Assembly: GCA_937915865.1 (NCBI GenBank)
Contig: CALGIG010000096.1
Span: 12,146 to 76,145, forward strand
Length of the DNA: 64,000 bases
Reading direction: 5' to 3'
Origin: an uncultured Prolixibacteraceae bacterium
GTDB taxonomy: Bacteria > Bacteroidota > Bacteroidia > Bacteroidales > Prolixibacteraceae
In this document: positions 49,729-58,663 of the stretch, piece after piece
Layout: each line of letters opens with the position of its first letter
How positions within the stretch are numbered: the stretch's first letter is position 1
The notes under the pieces: model-generated
What the model was told of the DNA's origin: nothing
Seen by the model: only the letters and a program-made list of their open reading frames with translations
Database searches by the model: none
Translations under genes and position numbers: made by a program

Positions 49729-52074
49729 TTACAGCCCAATACCACTTTTTTTGCTCGATTTTAATTCGTCGTCATCGGTCGTCTGAATTTTTTTGACACT
49801 TTTTCCAGCGCTAAACCGGTAACTGATCTCGAAGAAAGTCAGGTGCTTAATAAAATTCAAACTGGTTTTTGATTGCTGATAGTATGAAGCTGTGCTTGTA
49901 GTGTTTATCATGTCGTACTTTAATCCCATATCAATTGGGAGCATATAGTATAAACCAACCGTTAACTTTTGTTTCAGGAACGATTGACGGAGCATAAGAA
50001 GGCTCAAATCGTTATTATTGGTAGTGTAACCTTGTACTGCTGCATACCGGGTCATTCGCTTTTGCAATACAAAACCAGCCATAAAACCTTTCTGGGGCTC
50101 CATATAAATCAGGGTTGAATTGACCAACCAGTTATTTGCGGTATTTTTTTGATTGTTGTACTCAAGACTGTTTTCAGACCAGTCTATGCCGTTCTTCCAG
50201 AATATTTTCTTCCCCATAGGTAACGTAAAATCCAGTTTCACGCCATAATTTTTGTATTTATCTGCATTCACAATTTGGCTCAGAAAATGGCGATTATTGT
50301 CAGGATCAACTTCCACAAAATTGGTGATCTGAGAATTGTTGAACGTATAGTATGGCGAAAGCGTAACGAAATTCATAATATTCACATCAACACCCAGGGT
50401 TTGCTCGTTCCCAACTTTTAGTCCGGGATTTCCGACAGAGTATAACAACGAATCCTGCGCAACTTTATAAGGATTTAGCTGATCGATACTTGGATATGTA
50501 GTTCCTGAATGGTACTTGGCCACAACATTGAGGTTTTTGTTAAAGGTATATTGAATATTCACGTATGGTAGGAAAGAAGTTAAATTGGTTGAGGTGCCAT
50601 TATATTTTTGGATGTTGTTTTCGACAATACCACCCACTTTCGCGTTCAATTTCTGGGACGGGCGGTAGCTCGCATACAGTGATACCCGGTTACGGTAATT
50701 GTATCGGGTGAAAGAACTCGAATTCAGTTTGTTCGTGTTCGAGAAATAAACATTTCCGTAGCTTAAATCAACATTCACCTTGGGCGAGAAAACATGGGTG
50801 TAGTTTAAATTGGTGCGTAAAAAGTCGCCGGATAAATCAATCTTGCTGAGTCCTGTAAAGTTGTCTTGTTTAAACACGTTGTTGTTATATCCGTCGGTAC
50901 GATAATATTTAACATTGGCATTGAACTCATTTTTATCGTCTATTTTAAACTGGTAGGAGATGCCGGCCTGCAAATTGGTTGATTTGTTTTTCGATACCGA
51001 AAGTGCAGAGCTAGTTCCGGTTTCAACGTTGTTAACAAGGTTCGTCAGGTTAAAAAGCGCCGAATCGCGGCTGTTATCGTAGCTATATTTAAATTCGGTC
51101 GATAAAATGTGTCTTTTTGCAAAAGTATAATCGGTACCGAAAACAAAGTTGCCATTGATGGGTTTCGATGCAACATTGGGGGCGTCCAGGTCCATTGGCT
51201 GGGTTTGTGATGTAACGTTCCCGTAGCGTTTAGTATATTCCGAAGGTAAATTGAAATTGCCTTTATATACAAACCCCGACGAATAAACACTTAGGTTTTT
51301 GTAAGTGTAGTTAATGTTTGCATTTCCATAGTCTTGTGTGAAAATATCATCGTTATTCGTGCCAACAAAGTCGAAAAACGTAGAGTTCGTTACGAACGCG
51401 TCAACTCCCGAATAGTCTTTCTTCTGAATGATATTGATCACCGCAGAATATCCTTCGGTAGCATACAAACCTACAGGATCTTTAATCACTTCAATGCGTT
51501 CAATTCTATCGGGAGCAATATTTTTGGCCATGGCCTGATCCTTTTCAACTCCGTCGACGAGCAGTAACACTTTCGAGCTTCCGTTTACACTGATCGATTT
51601 GTCGTATAGGTTGTAATTCACACCGTTAAGCTTCCCAAGCATTTCCTGGGAGCTTGTTGTTCCGGCTCGTAATTCTTTGGTAACGGCATAAACATCGCGG
51701 TCGATTTTGTTTGTTCGGGCGCTTCCTTTTATAGCTACTTCCTCCAGTTGTTTCGAATCTTCTTCAAGGAGCAGTGTGCCAAGGTTTTGAGTTTTCAGCT
51801 GAGCTTCGAGTGTTTTGTAACCTATGAATCGAATGCGCACTTTCGACGCTTGTGGTTTGTTACTCAGGTAGAATTGACCTTTTGAGTCGGTAATTCCTCC
51901 AGTTAATAAACTGTCTTTTGCCGATAGCAATTCAACGGTGGCAAAAGCAATCGGTTCTTTGGTTTGGCTGTCTTTCACAACGGCTGTAATGTCGTAGCCT
52001 TTCTCAGCAGCTGCCGAAAGTGCAGCAAAAATTAAGATTAGGAATTGCGCAACAATTCTTTTTGTTCTCTTCAT
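49729..52074 (-). CDS. TonB-dependent outer-membrane receptor with carboxypeptidase-like domain
   Basis: The 781-residue protein starts at MKRTKRIVAQ with a normal signal peptide; the longer frame adds an unlikely 31 residues. Domain order is a CarboxypepD_reg-like domain (about 28-115; EPIAFATVELLSAKDSLLTG), a plug (VLLLVDGVEKDQ, then RIEVIKDPVGLYATEGYSAV) and an outer-membrane beta-barrel of the protein-family type that ends SYRF near the C-terminus. There is no SusD partner next to it, so it likely imports metal chelates or peptides. It is not part of the upstream PUL. Confidence 0.85.
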   Translation of the reverse strand: MKRTKRIVAQFLILIFAALSAAAEKGYDITAVVKDSQTKEPIAFATVELLSAKDSLLTGGITDSKGQFYLSNKPQASKVRIRFIGYKTLEAQLKTQNLGTLLLEEDSKQLEEVAIKGSARTNKIDRDVYAVTKELRAGTTSSQEMLGKLNGVNYNLYDKSISVNGSSKVLLLVDGVEKDQAMAKNIAPDRIERIEVIKDPVGLYATEGYSAVINIIQKKDYSGVDAFVTNSTFFDFVGTNNDDIFTQDYGNANINYTYKNLSVYSSGFVYKGNFNLPSEYTKRYGNVTSQTQPMDLDAPNVASKPINGNFVFGTDYTFAKRHILSTEFKYSYDNSRDSALFNLTNLVNNVETGTSSALSVSKNKSTNLQAGISYQFKIDDKNEFNANVKYYRTDGYNNNVFKQDNFTGLSKIDLSGDFLRTNLNYTHVFSPKVNVDLSYGNVYFSNTNKLNSSSFTRYNYRNRVSLYASYRPSQKLNAKVGGIVENNIQKYNGTSTNLTSFLPYVNIQYTFNKNLNVVAKYHSGTTYPSIDQLNPYKVAQDSLLYSVGNPGLKVGNEQTLGVDVNIMNFVTLSPYYTFNNSQITNFVEVDPDNNRHFLSQIVNADKYKNYGVKLDFTLPMGKKIFWKNGIDWSENSLEYNNQKNTANNWLVNSTLIYMEPQKGFMAGFVLQKRMTRYAAVQGYTTNNNDLSLLMLRQSFLKQKLTVGLYYMLPIDMGLKYDMINTTSTASYYQQSKTSLNFIKHLTFFEISYRFSAGKSVKKIQTTDDDELKSSKKSGIGL

Positions 52075-52353
52075 GGCTTCTTTTTGTAAAATTTGGTTTC
52101 TAGTTTTCTGAAAAACTTTTAGCGTTAGTTTTTCTGGCGCCAAAAGTATTTTTGAATACAACTGCAAACAATTTTTATCTCCTGAATATTCAATAATGAC
52201 CGGTGAACTACTCGAAATAAAAGACGAATCGCAAGAGAGAAAAACTTATGTCACTCGATCTAAGCGAGACTTCAGGTTACAAAAATTGCGCGGTTGATTC
52301 TCTTTACATATAAATTATAAGAGTGTTGTCTTGAACAAAAATTACAAATTATT

Positions 52354-52440
52354 CTGAAAAAATACCTCGAAAAGCGCATTCTCAATTTTGTCGGGTATAT
52401 AAAGTTTACTCCAGTAGCAGTTTAGCAAATAGTAGGTCAA
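52354..52440 (-). pseudogene. relic of an alpha/beta hydrolase
   Basis: The minus strand reads TYYLLNCYWSKLYIPDKIEN, which closely follows AYYLRHCYWGKLYLPDKVGK of the intact hydrolase at 30999-32066. No further domain survives. It lies just downstream of a Crp relic, as in the intact module. Confidence 0.75.
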
Positions 52441-52477
52441 TAGTAAAATACAGATAACCGGCAAATTTTAATACAGC

Positions 52478-52616
52478 ATAAAACCGTCCGTATTTTGAAA
52501 CTCTTTTTTATGCAATTTAGCGAAGGTACTTTTATTCCGATGTAAGAAGAAATGAGCGAAAGTGAAACACGCTCGAAAATGACCTAATATCTTTTTAATA
52601 GATTGATATGTCGTTC
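52478..52616 (-). pseudogene. relic of a Crp/Fnr-family regulator C-terminus
   Basis: The minus strand reads ERHINLLKRY, a stop, then VIFERVSLSLISSYIGIKVP and SLNCIKK. The intact Crp-like protein at 32138-32728 has ERYINLLKKYPDIFERVSL and SNISSYIGVKGPSLSRIKK in the same places. Internal stops show decay. The remaining bases of this 574-base gap (52075-52353) show no gene. Confidence 0.8.
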
Positions 52617-52648
52617 TTATGCAATATGGAAAAGATTTCAGATGACTA

Positions 52649-53728
52649 TTATTTAAACAACACCTTTACTTTTTGCTGATAATAATATCCGTAGAACTCT
52701 GCCGCATCTTCGAGTAGTTTTAGTTCAACTTTACTAAGCGGCCTGAAATGATTGATTTCTATGATCAGCAAGTCTTTTTTTACGGTCTTTTTCCACAACC
52801 CGCTAATTTTTCCGTTTATAACCACAATTGGCCAGAAAATGCCGTTTTTCGAAATTGCTTTGGCTTGATCTTCAGCACTAATAGCCGCTTCACGGTTCTT
52901 GTAGCTAATCAGGTATTCGTCATACGCAGGAAGTAAATAAGCCGTATCGGGTAGGGTCGAGAGGAAAAAATGATTGTCGGAGAACCAGTACGTTTCGCCA
53001 TTTATTGTTTCTGAAAGTAGGATTTTATCATTCAGTGCGATAGCTTTTCGTGCCTGAATTACAGGTAATCCCGACCACCATGTGAAATCGGCCAACGTTG
53101 CCGGCCCGTGACTGGTAAAATATTTTCTGGCTAAACCGGCCAAGGTTTCATCCTGAGAAAATGATTTCCGGATTGGTACCCGTTCTTCCAACAAAGCATA
53201 AGTGTGCTTTTTCCCTTTCATCGGACCGCTGCAAATAATACGGTCGATTTCGGCTTCCATTAAAATGTGGGGAAGGCGTTGATCTGTAGTTTTTATGCCG
53301 GCATTGTTTAAATAAACACTCAATTCGTCACGGGTCAGTGCGTGATTTTCTTCTAGGGCTTCAATTATCACTTTCTGGCTTTTTTTTAAAACCGCCTCAG
53401 TTAATTCCAGTTGATGGTTTCTGGCTTTCATAGCGCTTTTAATTTGTTTTGCAGAAAGTTCCAGCAGCTCGTAAATATTGTCAGGCGAAACAAAATGCCA
53501 GGTTGGCCGCATCAGGTGTGTACGTAAAATCTCGCCCCTGTTATATGCTTCTTCTACTTGTTTTTCGGTGAAGTTGGGTAATCGTAAACCTACAGCCCAT
53601 TTGGTCTGGTTAAAATCTTGGGATTGCATGGCGCCTATATGATTAAGCAGATCGCGGGGAGCTGAAAAATGGTTTCCTATAATTTGCTGATTTTGTAATC
53701 TTATTTGTGTAATTTGATCGGCAATCAT
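52649..53728 (-). CDS. winged-helix AlkZ/YcaQ-like DNA glycosylase-family protein (HTH_42)
   Basis: The 359-residue protein starts at MIADQITQIR. It belongs to the HTH_42 superfamily with AMQSQDFNQTKWAVGLR carrying the QxQ signature of AlkZ-type glycosylases. GEILRTHLMRPTWHFV and a central DFTWWSGLP block (LADFTWWSGL) follow. AlkZ proteins unhook crosslinks or remove alkylated bases, and some protect producers of DNA-damaging compounds. It ends close to the relic region and is followed upstream by transketolase on the same strand. Confidence 0.82.
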   Translation of the reverse strand: MIADQITQIRLQNQQIIGNHFSAPRDLLNHIGAMQSQDFNQTKWAVGLRLPNFTEKQVEEAYNRGEILRTHLMRPTWHFVSPDNIYELLELSAKQIKSAMKARNHQLELTEAVLKKSQKVIIEALEENHALTRDELSVYLNNAGIKTTDQRLPHILMEAEIDRIICSGPMKGKKHTYALLEERVPIRKSFSQDETLAGLARKYFTSHGPATLADFTWWSGLPVIQARKAIALNDKILLSETINGETYWFSDNHFFLSTLPDTAYLLPAYDEYLISYKNREAAISAEDQAKAISKNGIFWPIVVINGKISGLWKKTVKKDLLIIEINHFRPLSKVELKLLEDAAEFYGYYYQQKVKVLFK

Positions 53729-53763
53729 GGTCGTTTTGTTTGAAATTCGAAACATAAAGAAAC

Positions 53764-53796
53764 AAAAATGCCCCGAAATCTTACGACTTCAGGGCA
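53764..53796 (-). terminator. terminator of the transketolase gene
   Basis: On the minus strand TGCCCTGAA and TTCGGGGCA form a nine-pair stem with one wobble, followed by TTTTTG. It starts 22 bases after the transketolase stop. Confidence 0.85.
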
Positions 53797-53817
53797 CAAA
53801 TTATAGTAATTTCTTAC

Positions 53818-55845
53818 TTACGCAAGTATCTCTTTTACTTGGTTGTAAACATTTTGGGCTGAGAAACCCAGTTTTTCGTCGAGAACAGTGTAAGGCGCTG
53901 AGAATCCAAATGATTCCAATCCAAACACTTTACCGTCGGCACCAACCAAACCTTCGAGGTTAACTGGCAAACCGGCTGTCAAACCAAATTTCTTCACTCC
54001 TGAAGGTAAAACAGCTTGCTGGTATTCTTTGCTTTGCGAACGGAACAACCCTTCGGAAGGAACTGAAACAATACGGCATTTGATGCCTTCTTTTTCAAGT
54101 AAGGTAGCTCCTTCAACCAAAGTTGCCACTTCTGAACCGCTGGCTAAAAGAATTACATCAGGAGTACCTTCAGTATTGGTAACAATGTATGCTCCTTTTG
54201 CTGTCTCCATAGCTTCGGTATAGCGGCTTTCTTTTGCCGGAAGGTTTTTAATATTTTGCCGCGAAAGGATCAAGGCTGTTGGCGTGTTTGTATTTTCAAG
54301 TGCTAATTTCCATGCGATAGTTGTTTCTTCGCAGTCGGCAGGGCGGAGCACGAGGGCCGAATTTTTGCCATGATGGTTTTTAAGTTTTTCCATCAAACGG
54401 ATTTGAGCTTCCTGTTCAACTGGCTGATGAGTAGGGCCGTCTTCTCCTACACGGAAAGCGTCGTGGGTCCAAACGTATTTTACAGGCAATTGCATTAGGG
54501 CAGCCATACGAACCGCTGGTTTCATGTAATCGGAGAATACGAAGAAAGTACCGCAAACCGGAATGATGCCACCATGTAAAGCCATACCATTCATTATGCA
54601 CGCCATAGTTAGCTCACAAACGCCGGCTTGAAGGAAAGCCCCCGAAAAATCACCTTTTTTGAAAGCTTTTGTCTTTTTCAGAAAACCATCAGTTTTATCA
54701 GAATTTGAAAGGTCGGCTGATGAAACAACCATATTCTCAATTTCGCTGGCATAAGCAGCCAATACTGTACTTGAAGCAGCGCGTGTAGCCGAACCGGCTT
54801 TTTGCACAACTTTAGTGTAATCGAATGCAGGAGCTTCTTTGCTGAAGAATTTAGCTAATTTGGCAGCTAGTTCCGGATTGTCTTTTGCCCAGGTTTCCTG
54901 TTCCGCTTTTTTCCGGGCTGCAGCAGCAACCAGCTCTTTTTTACGTGCATCAAACAAAGCTTGAACGTCGTCGAAAATAACGAATGGGTTTTTCGGATCA
55001 CCGCCTAAATTCAGGATTGATTTTTCGAATGAAGCGCCAGCTTCGCCTAATGGCATACCATGAGTTTCGCACCTACGTTCGTAGCTTGAACCATCTTCTT
55101 TTACGGCGCCTTTACCCATAATGGTTTTACCAATAATCAGGGTTGGTTTCTCGGTTGCTGTTTGAGCATCTTTTAGCGCTTTGCGAATCTGGTCGATGTT
55201 ATTACCTTCAATAGTAACTACTTTCCATCCCCATGCTTCGTACTTCTTAGCAGTATCTTCGTTGGTAACATCTTTTGTTTCTGTTGAAAGTTGAATATCG
55301 TTCGAATCATAGAACATGATCAGGTTGTTCAATCCGAGAAAACCTGCCAATCGGCCTGCTCCCTGCGAAATTTCTTCCTGTACGCCACCGTCAGAAATAA
55401 AAGCATAAGTTTTATGTTCCATCCAGTTCCCAAACTTTTGAACAAGAAACCGTTCGGCTATGGCAGCTCCAACAGCCATGGTATGGCCCTGTCCGAGTGG
55501 ACCAGAGGTATTTTCAACGCCACGGGATGGATCAACCTCTGGATGCCCGGGAGTTGGGCTACCCCATTGCCTGAAATTTGAGAGTTCTTCCAGAGTATAA
55601 TTTCCGGTCAGGGCCAGAATTGAATAAAGCATGGGCGACATGTGCCCGGGATCGAGGAAAAAACGGTCGCGGTTAATCCATGTCATATCGCTTGGATCAT
55701 AGTTCAGAAACTCGGAGTAAAGTACAGTTACGAAATCCGCACCGCCCATAGCGCCACCGGGATGTCCCGATTTAGCTTTTTCAACCATCGAAGCCGAAAG
55801 TATTCTTACATTATCGGCAGCCTTTGTCAATAGATTTTTTTCCAT
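53818..55845 (-). CDS. tkt: transketolase
   Basis: The 675-residue protein is a full-length single-chain transketolase. It has the N-terminal thiamine-diphosphate domain (KSGHPGGAMGGADFVTVLY, GPLGQGHTMAVGAAIAE), the pyrimidine-binding domain (GVCELTMACIMNGMALHGG, THDAFRVGEDGPTHQPVEQ) and the C-terminal domain. It moves two-carbon units between pentose-phosphate pathway sugars. A -7 promoter box lies inside a hairpin loop about 100 bases upstream. Its pentose role fits use of plant polysaccharide sugars but is general metabolism. Confidence 0.95.
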   Translation of the reverse strand: MEKNLLTKAADNVRILSASMVEKAKSGHPGGAMGGADFVTVLYSEFLNYDPSDMTWINRDRFFLDPGHMSPMLYSILALTGNYTLEELSNFRQWGSPTPGHPEVDPSRGVENTSGPLGQGHTMAVGAAIAERFLVQKFGNWMEHKTYAFISDGGVQEEISQGAGRLAGFLGLNNLIMFYDSNDIQLSTETKDVTNEDTAKKYEAWGWKVVTIEGNNIDQIRKALKDAQTATEKPTLIIGKTIMGKGAVKEDGSSYERRCETHGMPLGEAGASFEKSILNLGGDPKNPFVIFDDVQALFDARKKELVAAAARKKAEQETWAKDNPELAAKLAKFFSKEAPAFDYTKVVQKAGSATRAASSTVLAAYASEIENMVVSSADLSNSDKTDGFLKKTKAFKKGDFSGAFLQAGVCELTMACIMNGMALHGGIIPVCGTFFVFSDYMKPAVRMAALMQLPVKYVWTHDAFRVGEDGPTHQPVEQEAQIRLMEKLKNHHGKNSALVLRPADCEETTIAWKLALENTNTPTALILSRQNIKNLPAKESRYTEAMETAKGAYIVTNTEGTPDVILLASGSEVATLVEGATLLEKEGIKCRIVSVPSEGLFRSQSKEYQQAVLPSGVKKFGLTAGLPVNLEGLVGADGKVFGLESFGFSAPYTVLDEKLGFSAQNVYNQVKEILA

Positions 55846-55936
55846 TATTATAATTTAGATATTTGAAATTCATACAGTTAGTTCATTTCTATTCAATATG
55901 CAATTATGATTTTGAACTGACTTGTCTATACAAGAT

Positions 55937-55980
55937 AATACCCGGCAAATATAGCAATTACACTAACTTTACCGGGTATT
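55937..55980 (-). promoter_or_regulatory. serA 3' hairpin containing the transketolase -7 box
   Basis: AATACCCGG and CCGGGTATT form a 9-bp stem with a 26-base loop, 29 bases after the serA stop. On the minus strand the loop contains TATATTTG at 55953-55946, matching TAnnTTTG, about 100 bases before the transketolase start. The same box occurs before fabD. Confidence 0.55.
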
Positions 55981-56008
55981 CAATCTAACTTTGGTAAAAA
56001 AAATAATA

Positions 56009-57184
56009 TTATTTAGGAGGAAGAATGCGGACCATAATTACTCCATCAATCTCTGAAATCATTTTTTTAATATTTGCAGGTATTTCTCCATCAATATCAA
56101 TAATATTGTAGGCAATTTCATCTTTATTTCGGTTAAGCATGTTGGCAATGTTTAGTCCTTCGTGAGCTAAAAGTGCAGAAATCTGGCTTACCATTTTCGG
56201 AATATTTTTGTTTGCAACCACGATTCGGGTTGATCCGCTGGCGCGTTCCATTTCAGTTTGTGGAAAATTCACCGAATTAACAATATTCCCATTTTCAAGA
56301 TAATCAATGGTTTGATTTACAGCCATAATAGCACAATTGGTTTCCGATTCTTCGGTTGAAGCGCCAAGGTGTGGGATTGCGATGATGTTTTTTATATCGA
56401 TCAACTCATCTTCAGGAAAATCTGTTACATACTTTCCAACTTTTCCTGATTCTAAAGCGGCAATAATGTCAGTATTATTTACCAATCCTCCGCGGGCAAA
56501 GTTTAAAATCTTTACTCCGTCTTTCATCATCTTGATTTTGTCTGCATTAATGAATCCTTTGGTTTCAGGTAATTGCGGGATATGCAAAGTCACAAAATCG
56601 GCAGTTGAAAGGAGCGATTCCAAACCTTCAGCTTTCTTAACGTTACGGCTAAGTTTCCATGCATAATTTACTGAAATATATGGATCATATCCTAAAACAT
56701 TCATTCCTAAAGCTTGTGCTGCGTTGGCTACTAAAACGCCAATGGCACCCAATCCGATAACGGCCAAAGTTTTTCCTCGTATTTCAGTTCCGCCAAAATT
56801 GGCTTTTCCTTTTTCGACCAATGGTGGAACTTCTGGTCCTTTCCCTTTTAATGTTTTTGCCCATTCAATCGATCCGGCAATATTACGTGAAGCCAACAGC
56901 ATTCCGGCGATTACAATTTCTTTTACCGCATGGGCATTAGCTCCGGGGGTGTTAAAAACAACGATTCCTTTATTGGTGCATTTTTCGATTGGTATATTGT
57001 TTACTCCAGCCCCTGCGCGGGCAATCGATAACAGACTGGATGGTAGTTCCATGTCATGCATGGCCTGACTACGAACAATAATCGCATCGGGGGATGCAAA
57101 TTCACTGGCGATTTCGTACTGGTCAAGTGGAAATATTTTCAATCCTTCAGGATCGATTTTATTCAAAGTCTGTATTTTATACAT
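56009..57184 (-). CDS. serA: D-3-phosphoglycerate dehydrogenase
   Basis: The 391-residue protein belongs to the D-isomer-specific 2-hydroxyacid dehydrogenases. It shows the NAD motif GLGAIGVLVANAA, the catalytic Arg in FARGGLVNN, and the Glu and His blocks (FPEDEL, IPHLGASTEESE). A C-terminal ACT domain (about 315-391; NKNIPKMVSQISALLAHEG) is typical of SerA and serves serine feedback. It catalyses the first step of serine synthesis. No serC lies next to it in this window. Confidence 0.92.
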   Translation of the reverse strand: MYKIQTLNKIDPEGLKIFPLDQYEIASEFASPDAIIVRSQAMHDMELPSSLLSIARAGAGVNNIPIEKCTNKGIVVFNTPGANAHAVKEIVIAGMLLASRNIAGSIEWAKTLKGKGPEVPPLVEKGKANFGGTEIRGKTLAVIGLGAIGVLVANAAQALGMNVLGYDPYISVNYAWKLSRNVKKAEGLESLLSTADFVTLHIPQLPETKGFINADKIKMMKDGVKILNFARGGLVNNTDIIAALESGKVGKYVTDFPEDELIDIKNIIAIPHLGASTEESETNCAIMAVNQTIDYLENGNIVNSVNFPQTEMERASGSTRIVVANKNIPKMVSQISALLAHEGLNIANMLNRNKDEIAYNIIDIDGEIPANIKKMISEIDGVIMVRILPPK

Positions 57185-57434
57185 GATATATTGTTTTTTA
57201 GAGTTGCTTCAGATTTTGGCTTTTATACGTTCAAAGTATGACAAAGATCAACATTTTATTTAGAAATCAGAGGTTTTTCTGTCGAAAAAATAGCGATCCG
57301 TAACACGTATTTGTAGTTTCTGATTGATACACTGACTTTATCGCAATAATATTTTCTGCGTTTGGTTTTGATTACTTTTGGTCTAATCTTTTTACACTAA
57401 ATTTTGTTTAATTAGCATACCATTATTTTAAAAG

Positions 57435-57860
57435 ATGATTCAAATAATTCCGCGTGTTTCGAAACGTTATTTGCTTCTGGTTGCTGCCTTAGTTTGGACT
57501 TTAGCCGGTGGAATATTGCTACTTCGGGGTTTTACTTCGAATCATATTCAGGAAAATCACTGGAGTGTGAAACTTGTATTTTGCGTTGTAGGTGGTTTGT
57601 TGTTTTATAGATTAATGTTTGATCGTATATCATCAAAACATGTCAATCGTATCAAATTTATGGAAACAGAACATCCGGTAATCTTTTCCTTTTTCAACCT
57701 AAAAAGTTACCTGATGATGTTTTCTATGATTACCCTAGGTATAACACTCAGATTGTCAGGTGTAGTATCTTCGGCTCATTTGGCTATGGTTTATGTAACA
57801 ATGGGTATCCCTCTACTACTGTCTTCTTTCCGATTTTATTATACTTTTTTTAATTTCTGA
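57435..57860 (+). CDS. four-helix membrane protein, function unknown
   Basis: The 141-residue protein has four hydrophobic segments (YLLLVAALVWTLAGGILLL, LVFCVVGGLLFYRLMF, LMMFSMITLGITLRLSGVV, MVYVTMGIPLLLSSF) and a short cytoplasmic loop with HPVIFSFFNLKSY. I recognise no named function. It converges on the methyltransferase gene with one base between the two stop codons, leaving no room for a terminator. Confidence 0.7.
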   Translation: MIQIIPRVSKRYLLLVAALVWTLAGGILLLRGFTSNHIQENHWSVKLVFCVVGGLLFYRLMFDRISSKHVNRIKFMETEHPVIFSFFNLKSYLMMFSMITLGITLRLSGVVSSAHLAMVYVTMGIPLLLSSFRFYYTFFNF

Positions 57861-57861
57861 A

Positions 57862-58590
57862 TTAAGGTTTCAATGCAGTAACAATTAATGGCAGACTTGT
57901 CACGGTTAATGGTTCAACCTTGAAACTACCATAGAATTCAACCTGGTAAAAACCTGCATTCTGTATTATATCCTGAAGTTTATTTTTTCTGATCGGGAAA
58001 AGCTTGGTTGTATTTTTGATTTCCTGTCCCGTTGCTTTTACTGTTAATTCGGTATTGAAATCAATTAATGTTGAACCACAATTGAACTCATAACTCCGTT
58101 TGAATATAACTTCTTCATTTTCAATTAATGGCAGCGAGGTTATCTGCTGGTCGAGAATGTAATCGTAGTTCAATATTTGTACTGTAAATTTTCCTTCAGG
58201 AGCAAGAATTTTAAATGCGTTTTCGATAAATTTCTGAATGTCTTCCTCCGAAAGTAAATGTACAAGCGTATTTCCAAAACAGATGATAGTATCGAAATAT
58301 GATTCAGGAAAATGCACACCAATAAGAAGCATGTTAAGCTGTTCGAAAACCGGAAACATGTCGTCTTCTGCTTTACTTCTGTTGGCGAGTTTTATCATTT
58401 GCTCATCTGAATCGAATGCCCAGGTTGGAAATCCGAAGTGGGTTAGGGAAAAAGCCAGTTCTCCGGTTGCACAACCAACATCTAAAATACGGGCTCCATT
58501 GTACGGAAGAACATTTTGCAAAAATTCAATTTGTGCAGGGTTAAAGGGGAAAATATGTTGATAATAAGGGGCAATGCTGGTGTAGAACAT
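57862..58590 (-). CDS. class I SAM-dependent methyltransferase
   Basis: The 242-residue protein has the class I methyltransferase fold: motif I ILDVGCATGELAFSL, an acidic residue ending strand 2 (WAFDSDEQMIKLA) and a motif IV region FDTIICFGNTLVHLL. A C-terminal half with beta strands follows. The substrate is unknown; small-molecule methylation is likely. It is 73 bases downstream of the PgpH-type gene on the same strand. Confidence 0.88.
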   Translation of the reverse strand: MFYTSIAPYYQHIFPFNPAQIEFLQNVLPYNGARILDVGCATGELAFSLTHFGFPTWAFDSDEQMIKLANRSKAEDDMFPVFEQLNMLLIGVHFPESYFDTIICFGNTLVHLLSEEDIQKFIENAFKILAPEGKFTVQILNYDYILDQQITSLPLIENEEVIFKRSYEFNCGSTLIDFNTELTVKATGQEIKNTTKLFPIRKNKLQDIIQNAGFYQVEFYGSFKVEPLTVTSLPLIVTALKP

Positions 58591-58663
58591 ATAACAGTGA
58601 TTAAATTGTATGCTTAATTTTAATTGTAAAGGTTAATAATCCAAAGTTCATAAATTTGTAATT

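Noticed and set aside
52075..52167. Start of the TonB receptor 31 codons upstream
   Set aside because: It would place a charged, non-secretory stretch before a standard signal peptide. The Met at 52074 fits better.
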